Of a stretch of DNA of 42,696 bases, positions 33,291 through 41,775 are shown in pieces. Source of the DNA: Thioalkalivibrio sulfidiphilus (GTDB lineage: Bacteria > Pseudomonadota > Gammaproteobacteria > Ectothiorhodospirales > Ectothiorhodospiraceae). Where the stretch lies: assembly GCF_000377945.1 (NCBI RefSeq), contig NZ_KB898946.1, positions 1-42,696 on the forward strand, given 5' to 3'. Below the pieces are notes generated by a model, which worked only from the letters and a program-made list of their open reading frames with translations, did not search any database and was not told where the DNA came from. The translations under genes were made by a program, and so were the position numbers. Position 1 is the stretch's first letter; each line of letters begins with the position of its first letter.

Positions 33291-33563
33291 GGCCGGTCAG
33301 GGTTTCCAGTCGGGGGTGGTGCCGGTGTCGGTGGACCTTATTAAAACAAAGCTTAGAGGGGCGGAAGGATTTTTTGATCATTGGGGCCGGTCATCACTGA
33401 GATTCCCACAGTCGCCCAGGCCCGTGACTGAGCTACTGTTTTCCTCCTCATGTCCCGCCGATGCGCTCGATCGCCACGTGGCGCCCTGTCCGCCGGGGGT
33501 GGACACGAGTCTCATGTTGCGGTGCAATATATCCTGGTACCGCATGCATGGAGGTACATGCCC

Positions 33564-34646
33564 ATGACACATGGCGAAGCGCAGAAGACCGTCGACCTCG
33601 CCCTGCAGGGCGGCGGCGCCCATGGTGCGCTGACCTGGGGGGTGCTGGATCGGCTGCTGGAGGATGCGCGTATCCGCATCGCCACCGTGAGCGGCACCAG
33701 CGCCGGGGCCATGAACGCGGTGGTCATGGCGGACGGCCTCGATCGCGGCGGACGGGACGGGGCACGCAAGGCGCTCGAGTCCTTCTGGAAGGCGGTGAGC
33801 GACGCGGCGTTGCTGTCGCCCATTCAGCGCAGTCTGTGGGACCGGATGACCAGCAACTACAGCCTGGATCAATCCCCCGGCTACCTGTTCTTCGAACATC
33901 TGACCCGCCAGTTCTCCCCCTACGAACTGAACCCGATGAACATCAATCCCCTGCGTGACCTGGTGGGTGCGACGGTGGATTTCGAACGCGTCAATCATTG
34001 CGCGGATCTGAAGGTCTTCGTGACCGCCACCAACGTGCGCACGGGGCGCGGCCGGACTTTCACGCAGCCGCAGCTCTCCGTGGACACGGTCATGGCCTCC
34101 GCCTGTCTGCCGTTCCTGTTCCAGGCCGTGGAGATCGACGGGGAGGCCTACTGGGACGGCGGTTATATCGGTAACCCGGCGCTCTATCCGCTGGTGGAGG
34201 ACACCGCCACCCGGGATCTGATCGTGGTCCAGATCAACCCGCTGGTGCGCGAGAGGCTGCCGCGCACGGCCCGCGAGATCATCAACCGCATCAACGAGAT
34301 CACCTTCAACTCGAGCCTCATCAAGGAACTGCGTTCGATTGAGCTCCTGCACCAGCTCATCGAGGCCGAGAAGCTCGAATCCGAACGCTACCGCGATATC
34401 TTCGTGCACCTGATCCATGCCCACGAGGAACTCAAGGACCTGGATGCCTCGAGCAAGATGAATGCCGAGTGGGCCTACCTAGTCCATCTGAAGGAGCGCG
34501 GGCGCGCCTGGGCGGACCGCTTCCTGACGCGCCACTTCGATGATCTCGGCGTGCGTTCGAGCTTCGACCTCAAGAGCCTGTTCACCGACAGTTTCCGGCC
34601 GCCGCAGATCCCCGAATCCGGAACCACGCAAGGGAAGGGGAGGTAA
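33564..34646 (+). CDS. Patatin-like phospholipase
   Basis: This 360-residue serine hydrolase acts on acyl esters with a Ser-Asp dyad. The oxyanion hole is LQGGGAHGALTWG, the nucleophile elbow is GTSAG with S47, and the catalytic Asp is D198 in YWDGGYIGNPAL. It has no signal peptide, so it is cytoplasmic or peripheral. I prefer ATG 33564, which is 9 nt after GGAGG; ATG 33558 is only 3 nt from it. The next gene, a GntP permease, starts 5 nt after the stop and its ribosome site lies in this gene, so they form an operon. Related proteins are sometimes linked to storage-polymer or 3-hydroxyacid metabolism, which is not proven here. Confidence 0.9.
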   Translation: MTHGEAQKTVDLALQGGGAHGALTWGVLDRLLEDARIRIATVSGTSAGAMNAVVMADGLDRGGRDGARKALESFWKAVSDAALLSPIQRSLWDRMTSNYSLDQSPGYLFFEHLTRQFSPYELNPMNINPLRDLVGATVDFERVNHCADLKVFVTATNVRTGRGRTFTQPQLSVDTVMASACLPFLFQAVEIDGEAYWDGGYIGNPALYPLVEDTATRDLIVVQINPLVRERLPRTAREIINRINEITFNSSLIKELRSIELLHQLIEAEKLESERYRDIFVHLIHAHEELKDLDASSKMNAEWAYLVHLKERGRAWADRFLTRHFDDLGVRSSFDLKSLFTDSFRPPQIPESGTTQGKGR

Positions 34647-34651
34647 CCGCC

Positions 34652-36097
34652 ATGCTCGGGATCGTGGTCATCCTCGTCACCCTGGGCCTGCTGATCTATC
34701 TCGCCTATCGCGGGATCAGTCTACTGATCCTGGCGCCCGCACTGGCCACCTTTGCGGTGGTGGCCAGCCTCGAGGGCCGGGTGCTGGCGAGCTATACGCA
34801 GATCTTCATGGGCAGCACGGCCGACTTTATCGCCCTCTACTTTCCGGTGTTCCTGCTCGGTGCCGTGTTCGGGAAACTCATGGAGGACTCGGGCAGCGCG
34901 GAGGTGCTGGCCAACGCGATCATCGAACGGCTCGGCAGCAGCCGCGCCATCCTGGCCGTGGTGCTCTCCTGCGCGGTGATGACCTACGGCGGTGTGTCAC
35001 TGTTCGTGGTGGCCTTCGCCGTTTACCCCATCGCCGCGGCCCTGTTCAGGCAGGCGGACATCCCCAAACGTCTGATACCGGCCACCATCGCCCTGGGCGC
35101 GTTCACCTTCACCATGACCGCGCTGCCGGGCACTCCGGCGATACAGAACGCCATCCCGATGCCTTACTTCGGCACCTCGCCCTTCGCCGCCCCGGGCCTC
35201 GGCGTCATCACCGCTGCGGTCATGTTCACGCTCGGCATGCTGTGGCTCCAGTACCGCGCCCGGAGACTCGCCGCCGAGGGCTATGGGGACCATGCGGATG
35301 CGGACTTCACACCGGACAAGGAACTGCGTGAGCGGGCCGCCGGCGAAGGCTTCGACCTGATGGAGCTGCCGGTGGACAAGCGCCCCGTCGGGCCGCCACC
35401 GGTCCTGATCGCCGTGTTGCCGCTGGTGCTGGTGATCGGCATCAATCTGGTGTTCACGTTCCTCGTGATCCCGCGCATGGACACCGATTACCTTGCCCTG
35501 CCCATCTACGGAGAGACCAGTATCGAGCAGGTGCGCGGCATCTGGTCGGTGATCGCCGCACTGGTACTGTCGCTGCTCGTGCTTATTGCCACCAACTGGC
35601 GGCGTCTGGGCGGGCTCAAGCAGTCCATCGACAACGGCGCCAACGCCTCCCTGCTGCCCATCTTCAACACGGCGAGCCTGGTGGGTTTCGGTGCGGTGAT
35701 CGCCTCGCTGGGCGCCTTCCTGCTGATCCGCGACGCCGTGGTGGGCATCGGTGGCGACAATCCGCTGATTTCGCTGGCCATCGCCGTCAACGTGCTCGCC
35801 GGCATGACCGGTTCGGCCTCGGGCGGCATGAGCATCGCGTTGTCGACGCTCGGCGACACCTACCTGGAGATGGCCCGCGTGCACGGTATCAACCCTGAAC
35901 TGATGCACCGGGTGACGGCGGTGGCCACCGGCGGCCTGGATACCCTTCCCCACAACGGTGCGGTCATCACCCTGCTGGCCATTACCCGCCTGACCCATCG
36001 GCAGGCGTACTTCGATCTCGCCATGACTGCCATGCTCGTCCCGTTCATCTCGCTGGTAGTGCTGATCACCCTGGGTACGTTGTTCGGCAGCTTCTGA
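34652..36097 (+). CDS. GntP-family permease
   Basis: This 481-residue polytopic membrane protein belongs to the gluconate:proton symporter (GntP) family of the ion-transporter superfamily, with about 12 helices. Landmarks are an N-terminal LAPALATFAVVASL, SADFIALYFPVFLLGAVFGKLMEDSG, TMTALPGTPAIQNAIP and AVNVLAGMTGSASGGMSIALS. The last is GLDTLPHNGAVITLL, typical of the family C-terminus. Substrates in the family are gluconate-like or short hydroxy-carboxylates. The coupled patatin gene hints at uptake of a hydroxy acid released or used with lipid or polyester metabolism, which is inference. Confidence 0.9.
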   Translation: MLGIVVILVTLGLLIYLAYRGISLLILAPALATFAVVASLEGRVLASYTQIFMGSTADFIALYFPVFLLGAVFGKLMEDSGSAEVLANAIIERLGSSRAILAVVLSCAVMTYGGVSLFVVAFAVYPIAAALFRQADIPKRLIPATIALGAFTFTMTALPGTPAIQNAIPMPYFGTSPFAAPGLGVITAAVMFTLGMLWLQYRARRLAAEGYGDHADADFTPDKELRERAAGEGFDLMELPVDKRPVGPPPVLIAVLPLVLVIGINLVFTFLVIPRMDTDYLALPIYGETSIEQVRGIWSVIAALVLSLLVLIATNWRRLGGLKQSIDNGANASLLPIFNTASLVGFGAVIASLGAFLLIRDAVVGIGGDNPLISLAIAVNVLAGMTGSASGGMSIALSTLGDTYLEMARVHGINPELMHRVTAVATGGLDTLPHNGAVITLLAITRLTHRQAYFDLAMTAMLVPFISLVVLITLGTLFGSF

Positions 36098-36295
36098 ATC
36101 GCCCACGGCGCGGCGCATGGCCCAGCATTGGGCGGAGTACAAAGAGGACTGAAGATTTAACGGCCATAACGGCCCATGCCGGGGTCGCACCACGGTAATC
36201 ATCTGATATTTTTGAAGAAGGTCAGGAAAATCGCGTGCAGTTAGCCCTTAGAGGCTTCATTTCCACCCTAAATGGTCGTTCCAAGGAGGGAAACC

Positions 36296-36361
36296 ATGCC
36301 CGGAGCCCATCGTCACTTCCTGCCGGGCCATGTTTGGCACATTACCGTTTCATTTTCATAA
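36296..36361 (+). pseudogene. Remnant of a REP-associated (Y1/IS200-like) transposase
   Basis: ATG 36296, with an AAGGAGG ribosome site, opens MPGAHRHFLPGHVWHIT, which is the usual start of REP-associated tyrosine transposases. After 17 residues homology stops, and TAA follows four codons later. The leader (TCGTTCCAAGGAGGGAAACC) also matches the leaders of such genes. Only the 5' end survives. The surrounding 36098-36442 gap has no other gene. Confidence 0.7.
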
Positions 36362-36374
36362 AACCGCATAAGCC

Positions 36375-36425
36375 GGGTCAGAGAGATGTTCGCCAGGACA
36401 TAGAGACTTATGAGTGCGCTGACCC
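36375..36425. repeat. GGGTCAG inverted repeat beside the transposase remnant
   Basis: GGGTCAG (36375-36381) faces CTGACCC (36419-36425), followed by TGTTTCTCTAA. The edge is shared with the hairpin at 30467-30513. Such hairpins are common substrates or neighbours of REP-associated transposases, which fits the adjacent remnant. Confidence 0.6.
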
Positions 36426-36442
36426 TGTTTCTCTAACGAGGG

Positions 36443-36480
36443 TTGATGTGCTCGATCAATGCGCATAATGTATGCGCATT
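36443..36480 (+). promoter_or_regulatory. ccdAB promoter with perfect operator palindrome
   Basis: A -35-like TTGATG (36443-36448) and -10-like TAATGT (36466-36471), 17 bp apart, overlap a perfect palindrome: AATGCGCATA (36458-36467), ATG spacer, TATGCGCATT (36471-36480). Toxin-antitoxin operons are normally autorepressed by binding of the antitoxin to such a site. The ccdA start lies 18 nt downstream. Confidence 0.7.
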
Positions 36481-36497
36481 AAGATATGAGGTGAACG

Positions 36498-36749
36498 ATG
36501 GAACACCCTGGCGGCTATGACTCAAACGCGCCCAGGAAGGCGACGAATTTGAGTGTCAATTCAGACCTTCTGGCCCGCGCGCGGGCGCTGAACATCAACC
36601 TTTCGCGGGTGTTCGAGCAGCGTCTCGCGGAGGTCGTTCGTGAAGCCGAGCGTGAGCGGTGGGTGAGGGAGAACACGGCCGCCATCGAGGATTACAACGC
36701 GCGCGTTGCGGAAGAAGGCAGTTTCGGCGACAAGCTGCGGCGGTTCTGA
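36498..36749 (+). CDS. ccdA: CcdA-type antitoxin
   Basis: This 83-residue protein has the CcdA pattern. The N-terminal ribbon-helix-helix is KATNLSVNSDLLARARALNINLSRVFEQRL. A flexible C-terminal toxin-binding tail follows (ERWVRENTAAIEDYNARVAEEGSFGDKLRRF, given here as family character). The RHH domain should bind the palindrome at 36458-36480, and the tail would neutralise CcdB, a gyrase poison. A GAGGTG ribosome site precedes ATG 36498. The antitoxin frame is intact although its toxin is frameshifted. Confidence 0.9.
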   Translation: MEHPGGYDSNAPRKATNLSVNSDLLARARALNINLSRVFEQRLAEVVREAERERWVRENTAAIEDYNARVAEEGSFGDKLRRF

Positions 36750-36756
36750 CGGCCTG

Positions 36757-37070
36757 ATGTCCCAGTTTGACGTTCACCGCAACCCGCATCCGCAAACCCG
36801 GGGCTGGGCTCCCTATCTCCTGCTACTGCAAAACGACCTGCTGGGGGGCTGCGCACGGCGGTCGTTGCCCCCCTCGTGCTGGAGGCGCAGTTCGGTCGCC
36901 CGGCCAGGACCCTGAACCCCGTATTCGAGATCGAAGGTGTGCGTGTCGTGATGTCCACGGCGGAGCTGGCGGGCATCTCGCGGCAACAACTGGGCGAGCA
37001 TGTGCTCAGTCTTCGTGCCAGGCGCGACGAGATCCTTGCCGCTGTCGATCTGCTGTTTACAGGGATATGA
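36757..37070 (+). pseudogene. ccdB: CcdB toxin gene with a 1-nt frameshift
   Basis: Starting at ATG 36757, 7 nt after ccdA, the frame reads MSQFDVHRNPHPQTRGWAPY, then LLLLQNDLLG, a normal CcdB N-terminus. At the run of six G at 36843-36848 the frame must shift to continue as LRTAVVAPLVLEAQFGRPAR and on to IEGVRVVMSTAELAGISRQQ and the terminal AVDLLFTGI (stop at 37070). One extra base in the G run would restore a protein of about 104 residues, the normal length. As given, translation ends at 36915. Options are true inactivation, slippage or phase variation, or sequencing error in a homopolymer. Confidence 0.88.
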
Positions 37071-37093
37071 AAAAGGAACTGAAAAAGGGTCGG

Positions 37094-37116
37094 TGACAAA
37101 TGAGAACCATTTGTCA
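37094..37116. repeat. Hairpin between convergent ccdB and membrane gene
   Basis: TGACAAATG (37094-37102) pairs with CATTTGTCA (37108-37116) across a 5-nt loop. It lies between two convergent genes, so it may help transcript ends, but there is no T tract on either side. Confidence 0.4.
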
Positions 37117-37146
37117 TCACCCCATGCTTCTTGACTCATGCGCTGA

Positions 37147-37656
37147 TCAGCGTGGCTGACCACCCTTTTGCCTCACCGAGCCGGCACCGCCCAGGAGCCA
37201 GCCGCGGCCGGCGTCGGGGTGCTGTTCGAACTGACGGCTGGAACCGGCGACCCAGATGAAGGCGGCCATGAGCAAGGGCAGGGTGATGTCGTACCAGAGC
37301 GGTTCACGCAGGCCGAGCACCAGCTGATACCAGGGAAGCTGGCCGGGCAGGGCCAGGGCGGCGGGCGCCAGCCACTGGTGGTAGCCGGCATCGAGCAGGC
37401 CGAAGCCCAGCACCAGGGCGATCACACCGAACACGGCACCGATGGAGTCGGACACCCGGTGCGCGACCCAGCCGCCGATGCTGGCGGCGGTGAGGCTGAC
37501 GATCAGGGCGATGCCGATCCAGGCGGTGTTGAACTGCAGGGTGCCGGCCACCAGGGCGTGTTCGGGACCCAGGGCCAGGAACAGGGGGACAAGGAACAAC
37601 AGGCTGATGCCTGTGACGGCGGCCAGACCGGCCGCAATACCCAACAGCAAGCGCAT
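37147..37656 (-). CDS. Hypothetical multi-helix membrane protein
   Basis: I do not recognise this 169-residue protein. It has about five hydrophobic segments: LLLGIAAGLAAVTGISLLFL, LVAGTLQFNTAWIGIALIVS, IGAVFGVIALVLGFGLLDAG, PWYQLVLG and LPLLMAAFIWVAGSS. A short polar, Gly/Arg/Gln-rich tail follows. The ATG at 37656 is clear, but no strong ribosome site is visible. It is divergent from the DUF2788 gene, with a 198-bp gap in which I see no repeat. Confidence 0.65.
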   Translation of the reverse strand: MRLLLGIAAGLAAVTGISLLFLVPLFLALGPEHALVAGTLQFNTAWIGIALIVSLTAASIGGWVAHRVSDSIGAVFGVIALVLGFGLLDAGYHQWLAPAALALPGQLPWYQLVLGLREPLWYDITLPLLMAAFIWVAGSSRQFEQHPDAGRGWLLGGAGSVRQKGGQPR

Positions 37657-37854
37657 CGAAGCATTCTCCGCTACACGGCCACGGGTCGAACTCGCACACC
37701 TCGCGATACGGGATTGGCGTAGGATTAGAAAGGGATTTCGGGTTTTGGTTCCTGGCTCGCTGCCCCGGAATCAGGCCAGGCGGGCTGGCAAGGGGCGTCA
37801 GGCTCCCGCCGGGCCCGAAGCGGTCAGGCTGCACATTCACAGACAGGTGACCCC

Positions 37855-38064
37855 ATGTTCGGCTTCACAGAAGAGCAGATCGCGCGGTTCGGCATGACCT
37901 GGGGCCTGGGTCTGTTCATCGGCTTCATGCTGTTCATCATCTGGGACCTGGCGCGCAAGTCGAAGGCCGGCCGGCTGGGCACCTTCGTGCTGTTCTTCGT
38001 CCTGGCCTTCGGCATGCTGGGGTTCGGCATCAAGCAGTTGATCGAGTGGCTGCTGGATGTCTAA
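37855..38064 (+). CDS. DUF2788 family small membrane protein
   Basis: This 69-residue protein has two membrane helices (TWGLGLFIGFMLFIIWDL and LGTFVLFFVLAFGMLGFGIK) joined by ARKSKAGR. The pattern IIWDLARKSKAGRLGTFVLF is characteristic of DUF2788, a family of unknown function in gammaproteobacteria. Length fits. The ATG lies 6 nt after a CAGGTGA ribosome-site candidate. Neighbours give no functional hint. Confidence 0.85.
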   Translation: MFGFTEEQIARFGMTWGLGLFIGFMLFIIWDLARKSKAGRLGTFVLFFVLAFGMLGFGIKQLIEWLLDV

Positions 38065-38210
38065 CCTGCCTGGAGCCCCGGCCAGTCGGGGCCAGTATGG
38101 GTAGAATCCCTGGTTGACGCGCGCGGATGCCGGCCACTGAGTTATGATGGATCGGTTATGTGCAAACAAAACAACGGGTTGCGATGCGCCCGGCGGCTTG
38201 AGGTTTTGCA

Positions 38211-39602
38211 ATGGCCCAGGTTTTCGATCTGTTGATCGTCGGCGGCGGTGTCACCGGCTCGGCGCTGCTGTACGTCGCGAGCCGCTACACCGATATCAAG
38301 CACATCGGCATGCTGGAGAAGTATGCCGCGCCGGCGCGGGTCAATTCCCTGCACAGCAACAACAGCCAGACCCTGCACTGCGGCGACATCGAGACCAACT
38401 ACAGCCTTAAGAAGGCCCTCAAGGTGCAGCGCGCGGCGCGCATGGTGGAGAACTACGCCGTCGCCCAGCCGGACATCGACCACCTGATCTTCCGCTATCC
38501 CAAGATGGTGCTGGGGGTGGGCGAACGGGAGTGCCAGCAGCTGCGCAAGCGATTCGAGACCCTTTCGCCCCACTACCCGAAGCTGCGCCTGCTGGAGGCG
38601 AAGGACGTCGCCCGCATGGAACCGGCGGTGGCCTACAGCAAGGGCAGCCCGCGCGCCGACGAGATCGTCGCCCTGGGCTCCGAGAACGAATACACCGCGG
38701 TCAACTACGAGGCCCTGGCCCGCTCCTTCGTGCGCCAGGCCCAGCGGGTGACGGACAAGCAGGTGTCGGTGGAGTACAACCAGCGCGTGCGTCACATCCG
38801 TCGCAAGGGGGAGGTGTTCGTGGTGGAGACCGGCGACACCAGCTTTCAGGCGCGCAGCATCGTGGTCTGCGCCGGCGGGCACAGCCTCAAGCTCGCCCAC
38901 GACCTGGGCTATGGCCATCACTTCTCGGTGCTGCCGGTGGCGGGCAGCTACTACTTCACCCCCCAGGTGCTGCGCGGCAAGGTCTACACGGTGCAGAACG
39001 ACAAGCTGCCGTTCGCCGCCATCCACGGCGATCCGGACGTGATGGTGCCGGGCAAGACCCGCTGGGGGCCCACCGCCCTGGTGCTGCCGGTGCTGGAGCG
39101 CTACAACTGGGAGACGGTGAAGGACTTCATGCGGGTGTTCAACTTCGACCGCAAGGTCTGGGACGTGCTCTACGACCTGCTCAAGGTGCCGGACATCCGC
39201 AACTACATGCTCAAGAACTTCCTGTTCGAGGTGCCGGTGCTGCGCCGCGACCTGTTCCTGCGCGACGTGCGCAAGATCGTCCCGGACATCAAGTTCCGGG
39301 ATCTGAAGTTCGCCCGCCACGTGGGGGGCATCCGCCCGCAGCTGATCGACAAGGAGAACCGGCGCCTGATGATGGGCGAGGCGAAGATCGACACCGGGCT
39401 CGGCGCGATCTTCAACATGACGCCCTCACCGGGCGCCACCTGCTGCCTGGAGAACGCCGAGGTGGACATGCGCGCCGTGGCGCAGTTCCTGGGCGCGACG
39501 GTGGACGAGGAGCGCTTCGCCCGCGAGCTGCTGCGGGGCGACAGCCGGCACGCCGCGTCCGATCTGCCGACGCACCTGATCAGCGGCGAGGACGCCAGCT
39601 GA
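38211..39602 (+). CDS. FAD-dependent oxidoreductase, malate:quinone oxidoreductase-like
   Basis: This 463-residue flavoprotein starts with the FAD-binding fold [20 protein letters not shown] and then carries [20 protein letters not shown], matching the Mqo family segment near the flavin. Later come [28 protein letters not shown] and [11 protein letters not shown] with a C-terminal FAD contact, [20 protein letters not shown]. Mqo enzymes oxidise malate to oxaloacetate and pass electrons to quinone at the membrane surface. The substrate is less certain in this shorter branch, which could oxidise another 2-hydroxy acid. An AGG-TTTTGCA leader gives a weak ribosome site. A VOC gene follows. Confidence 0.8.
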   Translation: MAQVFDLLIVGGGVTGSALLYVASRYTDIKHIGMLEKYAAPARVNSLHSNNSQTLHCGDIETNYSLKKALKVQRAARMVENYAVAQPDIDHLIFRYPKMVLGVGERECQQLRKRFETLSPHYPKLRLLEAKDVARMEPAVAYSKGSPRADEIVALGSENEYTAVNYEALARSFVRQAQRVTDKQVSVEYNQRVRHIRRKGEVFVVETGDTSFQARSIVVCAGGHSLKLAHDLGYGHHFSVLPVAGSYYFTPQVLRGKVYTVQNDKLPFAAIHGDPDVMVPGKTRWGPTALVLPVLERYNWETVKDFMRVFNFDRKVWDVLYDLLKVPDIRNYMLKNFLFEVPVLRRDLFLRDVRKIVPDIKFRDLKFARHVGGIRPQLIDKENRRLMMGEAKIDTGLGAIFNMTPSPGATCCLENAEVDMRAVAQFLGATVDEERFARELLRGDSRHAASDLPTHLISGEDAS

Positions 39603-39634
39603 TCGCACAGCCCATGGTCCGAGTGAGCCCGCGC

Positions 39635-40051
39635 ATGAACAACCCCTTCCATCTCGCCTTCCTGGTCCACGACCTGGCCGCCGCCCGCGCCTTCTACGGC
39701 GGCATCCTGGGCTGCCCCGAGGGGCGCAGCGCAGAGACCTGGGTGGACTTCGATCTCTACGGCCACCAGATCGTGGCGCACCTGGCCGAGGGCCTGTCCC
39801 GTCCCGCCGTGGAAAACGAGGTGGATGCCCACCAGGTGCCGGTGCCTCACTTCGGGGTGATCCTGACCATGGCCCAGTGGCAGGCACTGGCCGAGCGGCT
39901 GCGCCAGGCCGGGGTGAAGTTCGTCATCGAGCCCTACGTGCGCTTCAGGGGCGAACCCGGCGAGCAGGCGACGATGTTCGTGCTCGACCCCAGCGGCAAC
40001 GCCCTGGAGTTCAAGGCCTTCGCCGACTTCGGCCAGATCTTTGCCAAGTAA
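39635..40051 (+). CDS. VOC-family (glyoxalase/dioxygenase fold) protein
   Basis: This 138-residue protein has the paired beta-alpha-beta-beta-beta modules of the vicinal oxygen chelate fold: [20 protein letters not shown] with a His ligand, then [20 protein letters not shown] with a second His, and [11 protein letters not shown] with a Glu. This is a complete H/H/E metal site. Members include dioxygenases, lyases and resistance proteins, and the substrate here is unknown. I prefer ATG 39635, where the fold begins. ATG 39614 is an alternative. It lies 32 nt after the flavoprotein stop and is probably cotranscribed. Confidence 0.82.
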   Translation: MNNPFHLAFLVHDLAAARAFYGGILGCPEGRSAETWVDFDLYGHQIVAHLAEGLSRPAVENEVDAHQVPVPHFGVILTMAQWQALAERLRQAGVKFVIEPYVRFRGEPGEQATMFVLDPSGNALEFKAFADFGQIFAK

Positions 40052-40071
40052 GGAGGCTGCGCCGTCCGCGG

Positions 40072-40377
40072 TCACTGATTGACGCGCGCCGTCCAGCTGA
40101 GCAGATGACCGGGCTTGATCTCGGTCTGCAGGTGCCGGAGCACGGCCTCGATCTTCTCCGGGGTGTCGAAGAATTCCACCACCACCGGCAGGTCCGGCTC
40201 CAGGCGAACAGGGCCTTCGCGACGGATCACGCCGTCCTCGCCGAAACCGGAGATCCCCCGGAACACGGTCAGACCTCGCAGTTTCTCCCAGTCGCGCAGG
40301 CGCCGCATCAGGCTGTCCAGCTGCGCCTCGCCCTCGCTGAGATAGAGTCGTACCACGGTCACTTCAATCGTGTGCAT
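40072..40377 (-). CDS. DUF190 family protein (PII-like fold)
   Basis: This 101-residue protein matches DUF190: MHTIEVTVVRLYLSEGEAQL, then LMRRLRDWEKLRGLTVFRGISGFGEDGVI, then LPVVVEFFDTPEKIEAVLRHL. The fold resembles PII signalling proteins and the family is often next to crcB fluoride channels, but none is here. I start at ATG 40377. The longer upstream frame adds residues with no family support. It is convergent with the VOC gene, 20 bp between stops. Confidence 0.85.
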   Translation of the reverse strand: MHTIEVTVVRLYLSEGEAQLDSLMRRLRDWEKLRGLTVFRGISGFGEDGVIRREGPVRLEPDLPVVVEFFDTPEKIEAVLRHLQTEIKPGHLLSWTARVNQ

Positions 40378-40489
40378 GGGTCTGCCCCTGGCGCGGTGCG
40401 CCTCAGTTCCGACCTGGCAAGACGGATTCGGCGCCTGCCTCGGAAACATGTTGCCTCAGCAGACCCTGTCGGGCAAAGGTGAGTATGGT

Positions 40490-40966
40490 TTAGCCCGGCG
40501 GGATCTCTGCGCTGCGAAACGCGTTGGCCACCGCCTGCATGACGTCACGCTGCAGCCCCGACTCCGGTTCGCTGGCCTGCTTGTCGCAGGCCGGGCAGCG
40601 GTACAGGGGCACGATCACTTCCACCGCCACCGGGTCTCCTTCCGGCACTGCTAGGTGCGCGCGGCCGTTGCGCCGGTCTTCGGCCACCGCAGACAGTTCC
40701 TTGCCGCAGGCAGGACAGTGCAGGCGCTTGCGGAACAGGCCCTTCTGAACGGCGGGCGTGACGCCATCCAGGGCCTCGGATTCCACCAGGTGGCGGATGA
40801 ATTCAAGCGGGAAGTCCGGCGTGGGAAAGCGCCGGTGGCCATTGGTGCAGTCCAGGACGGGCAGGCCTTCGATGGTGACGTGGATGCCGCTGTTCTCGCC
40901 CTCGACGCGGTCCAGTCGCAGTACCGAGACATCGGCACTGCACTGACGACAGACGTGTGCAGTCAT
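40490..40966 (-). CDS. Zinc-ribbon hypothetical protein
   Basis: This 158-residue protein has three C-x2-C pairs: CRQC near residue 6, CPAC in LHCPACGKELSA, and CPAC in YRCPACDKQA. A single Cys also lies in VLDCTNGHRRF. Such pairs bind one or two zinc ions, and the design recalls YgiT-like or regulatory zinc ribbons, without a clear family match. Start ATG 40966 lies 6 nt after GGAGGA. It is upstream of DUF190 on the same strand, 112 nt apart. Confidence 0.7.
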   Translation of the reverse strand: MTAHVCRQCSADVSVLRLDRVEGENSGIHVTIEGLPVLDCTNGHRRFPTPDFPLEFIRHLVESEALDGVTPAVQKGLFRKRLHCPACGKELSAVAEDRRNGRAHLAVPEGDPVAVEVIVPLYRCPACDKQASEPESGLQRDVMQAVANAFRSAEIPPG

Positions 40967-41254
40967 GATGATTCCTCCGGTTGGATGGTGCGTGTGTCCT
41001 CCTCTGGTCATCCCTGGGGGAATAAAGCCCGGCACCTTGCCTGGCTGGCCGGACAGCGGGGTGTGGGTACAATTCAAAAGTATAGAAGCTGCGGCGGGTC
41101 ACTGCCGCGGATCTCCCCGGCAGGCGCGGCGCCGTACCGGCTGCTGCCACGGCTGCTGCGCCTGCTCGGCGGTCGCTGAAATAATGCATGCGGGTGATTT
41201 GGGTGGATGTGCGGGCCGCTGTTGCTCGCAGCAAATGGGCGTATATTCAGGCCT

Positions 41255-41770
41255 GTGAAACACCGACATCGCAAACGCCTTCAGCGCTTCCTGCGCGACG
41301 TGGTGATCCACACGCCGTTCGTGTGGATGGTGCTGCTGCTCGTGGGGCTGTGGCTGCTGTTCGCTGCGGGCATGCTGCTGGCCGAACGCGCTGCGGGCGG
41401 ATCACCCATCGATGGCTACGGCACGGCGCTTTACTGGGGCGTGGCGGCCTTCTCCACCGCCGGCATCGCGGACACCCCCGTGACGGGCGCGGCGCGTTTC
41501 ATTGGCGCGCTCTGGATCGTGCTGGGCTCGGTGCTGTTCTTCGGCACCATCGTGGCCACGGTCACGGCCTACTTCATGCGTCCGCTGCAGCGCCCCGCGA
41601 AGCAGATCATCGACACCATTGAGTACAACCTGGAAAGGCTGGACGACCTGTCCGTCGAGGAACTGGAATTGCTCAAGGAGACCACCGACGGACTCATCGA
41701 GCACATGGAACAGATCAAGGCCAGGCAGGCCGATGCCAGTCGCGGCCCTAAGACCCACAAGGCGGGGTGA
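41255..41770 (+). CDS. Two-helix ion-channel-like protein with degenerate filter
   Basis: This 171-residue protein has two membrane helices ([20 protein letters not shown] and [20 protein letters not shown]) around a pore-loop-like [19 protein letters not shown], the layout of Ion_trans_2 potassium channels. The usual TVGYGD filter is replaced by TAGIAD, so selectivity may differ or be lost. A long acidic C-terminal helix follows ([20 protein letters not shown] and on), likely to form a coiled coil. I take GTG 41255 (VKHRHRKR). An in-frame ATG at 41207 is possible. The next frame starts 5 nt after the stop. Confidence 0.7.
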   Translation: MKHRHRKRLQRFLRDVVIHTPFVWMVLLLVGLWLLFAAGMLLAERAAGGSPIDGYGTALYWGVAAFSTAGIADTPVTGAARFIGALWIVLGSVLFFGTIVATVTAYFMRPLQRPAKQIIDTIEYNLERLDDLSVEELELLKETTDGLIEHMEQIKARQADASRGPKTHKAG

Positions 41771-41775
41771 TCTCA

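Noticed and set aside
36757-37070. Programmed ribosomal frameshift as the default reading of ccdB
   Set aside because: A plain G run without a clear slippery heptamer or downstream structure is weaker evidence than a simple deletion. It is kept only as an option.
37094-37116. Hairpin as a Rho-independent terminator
   Set aside because: No T tract follows on either strand, so it is listed only as a hairpin.
38114-38148. TTGACG ... TATGAT as the promoter of the flavoprotein gene
   Set aside because: Both hexamers look good but are 23 bp apart, outside the usable range.
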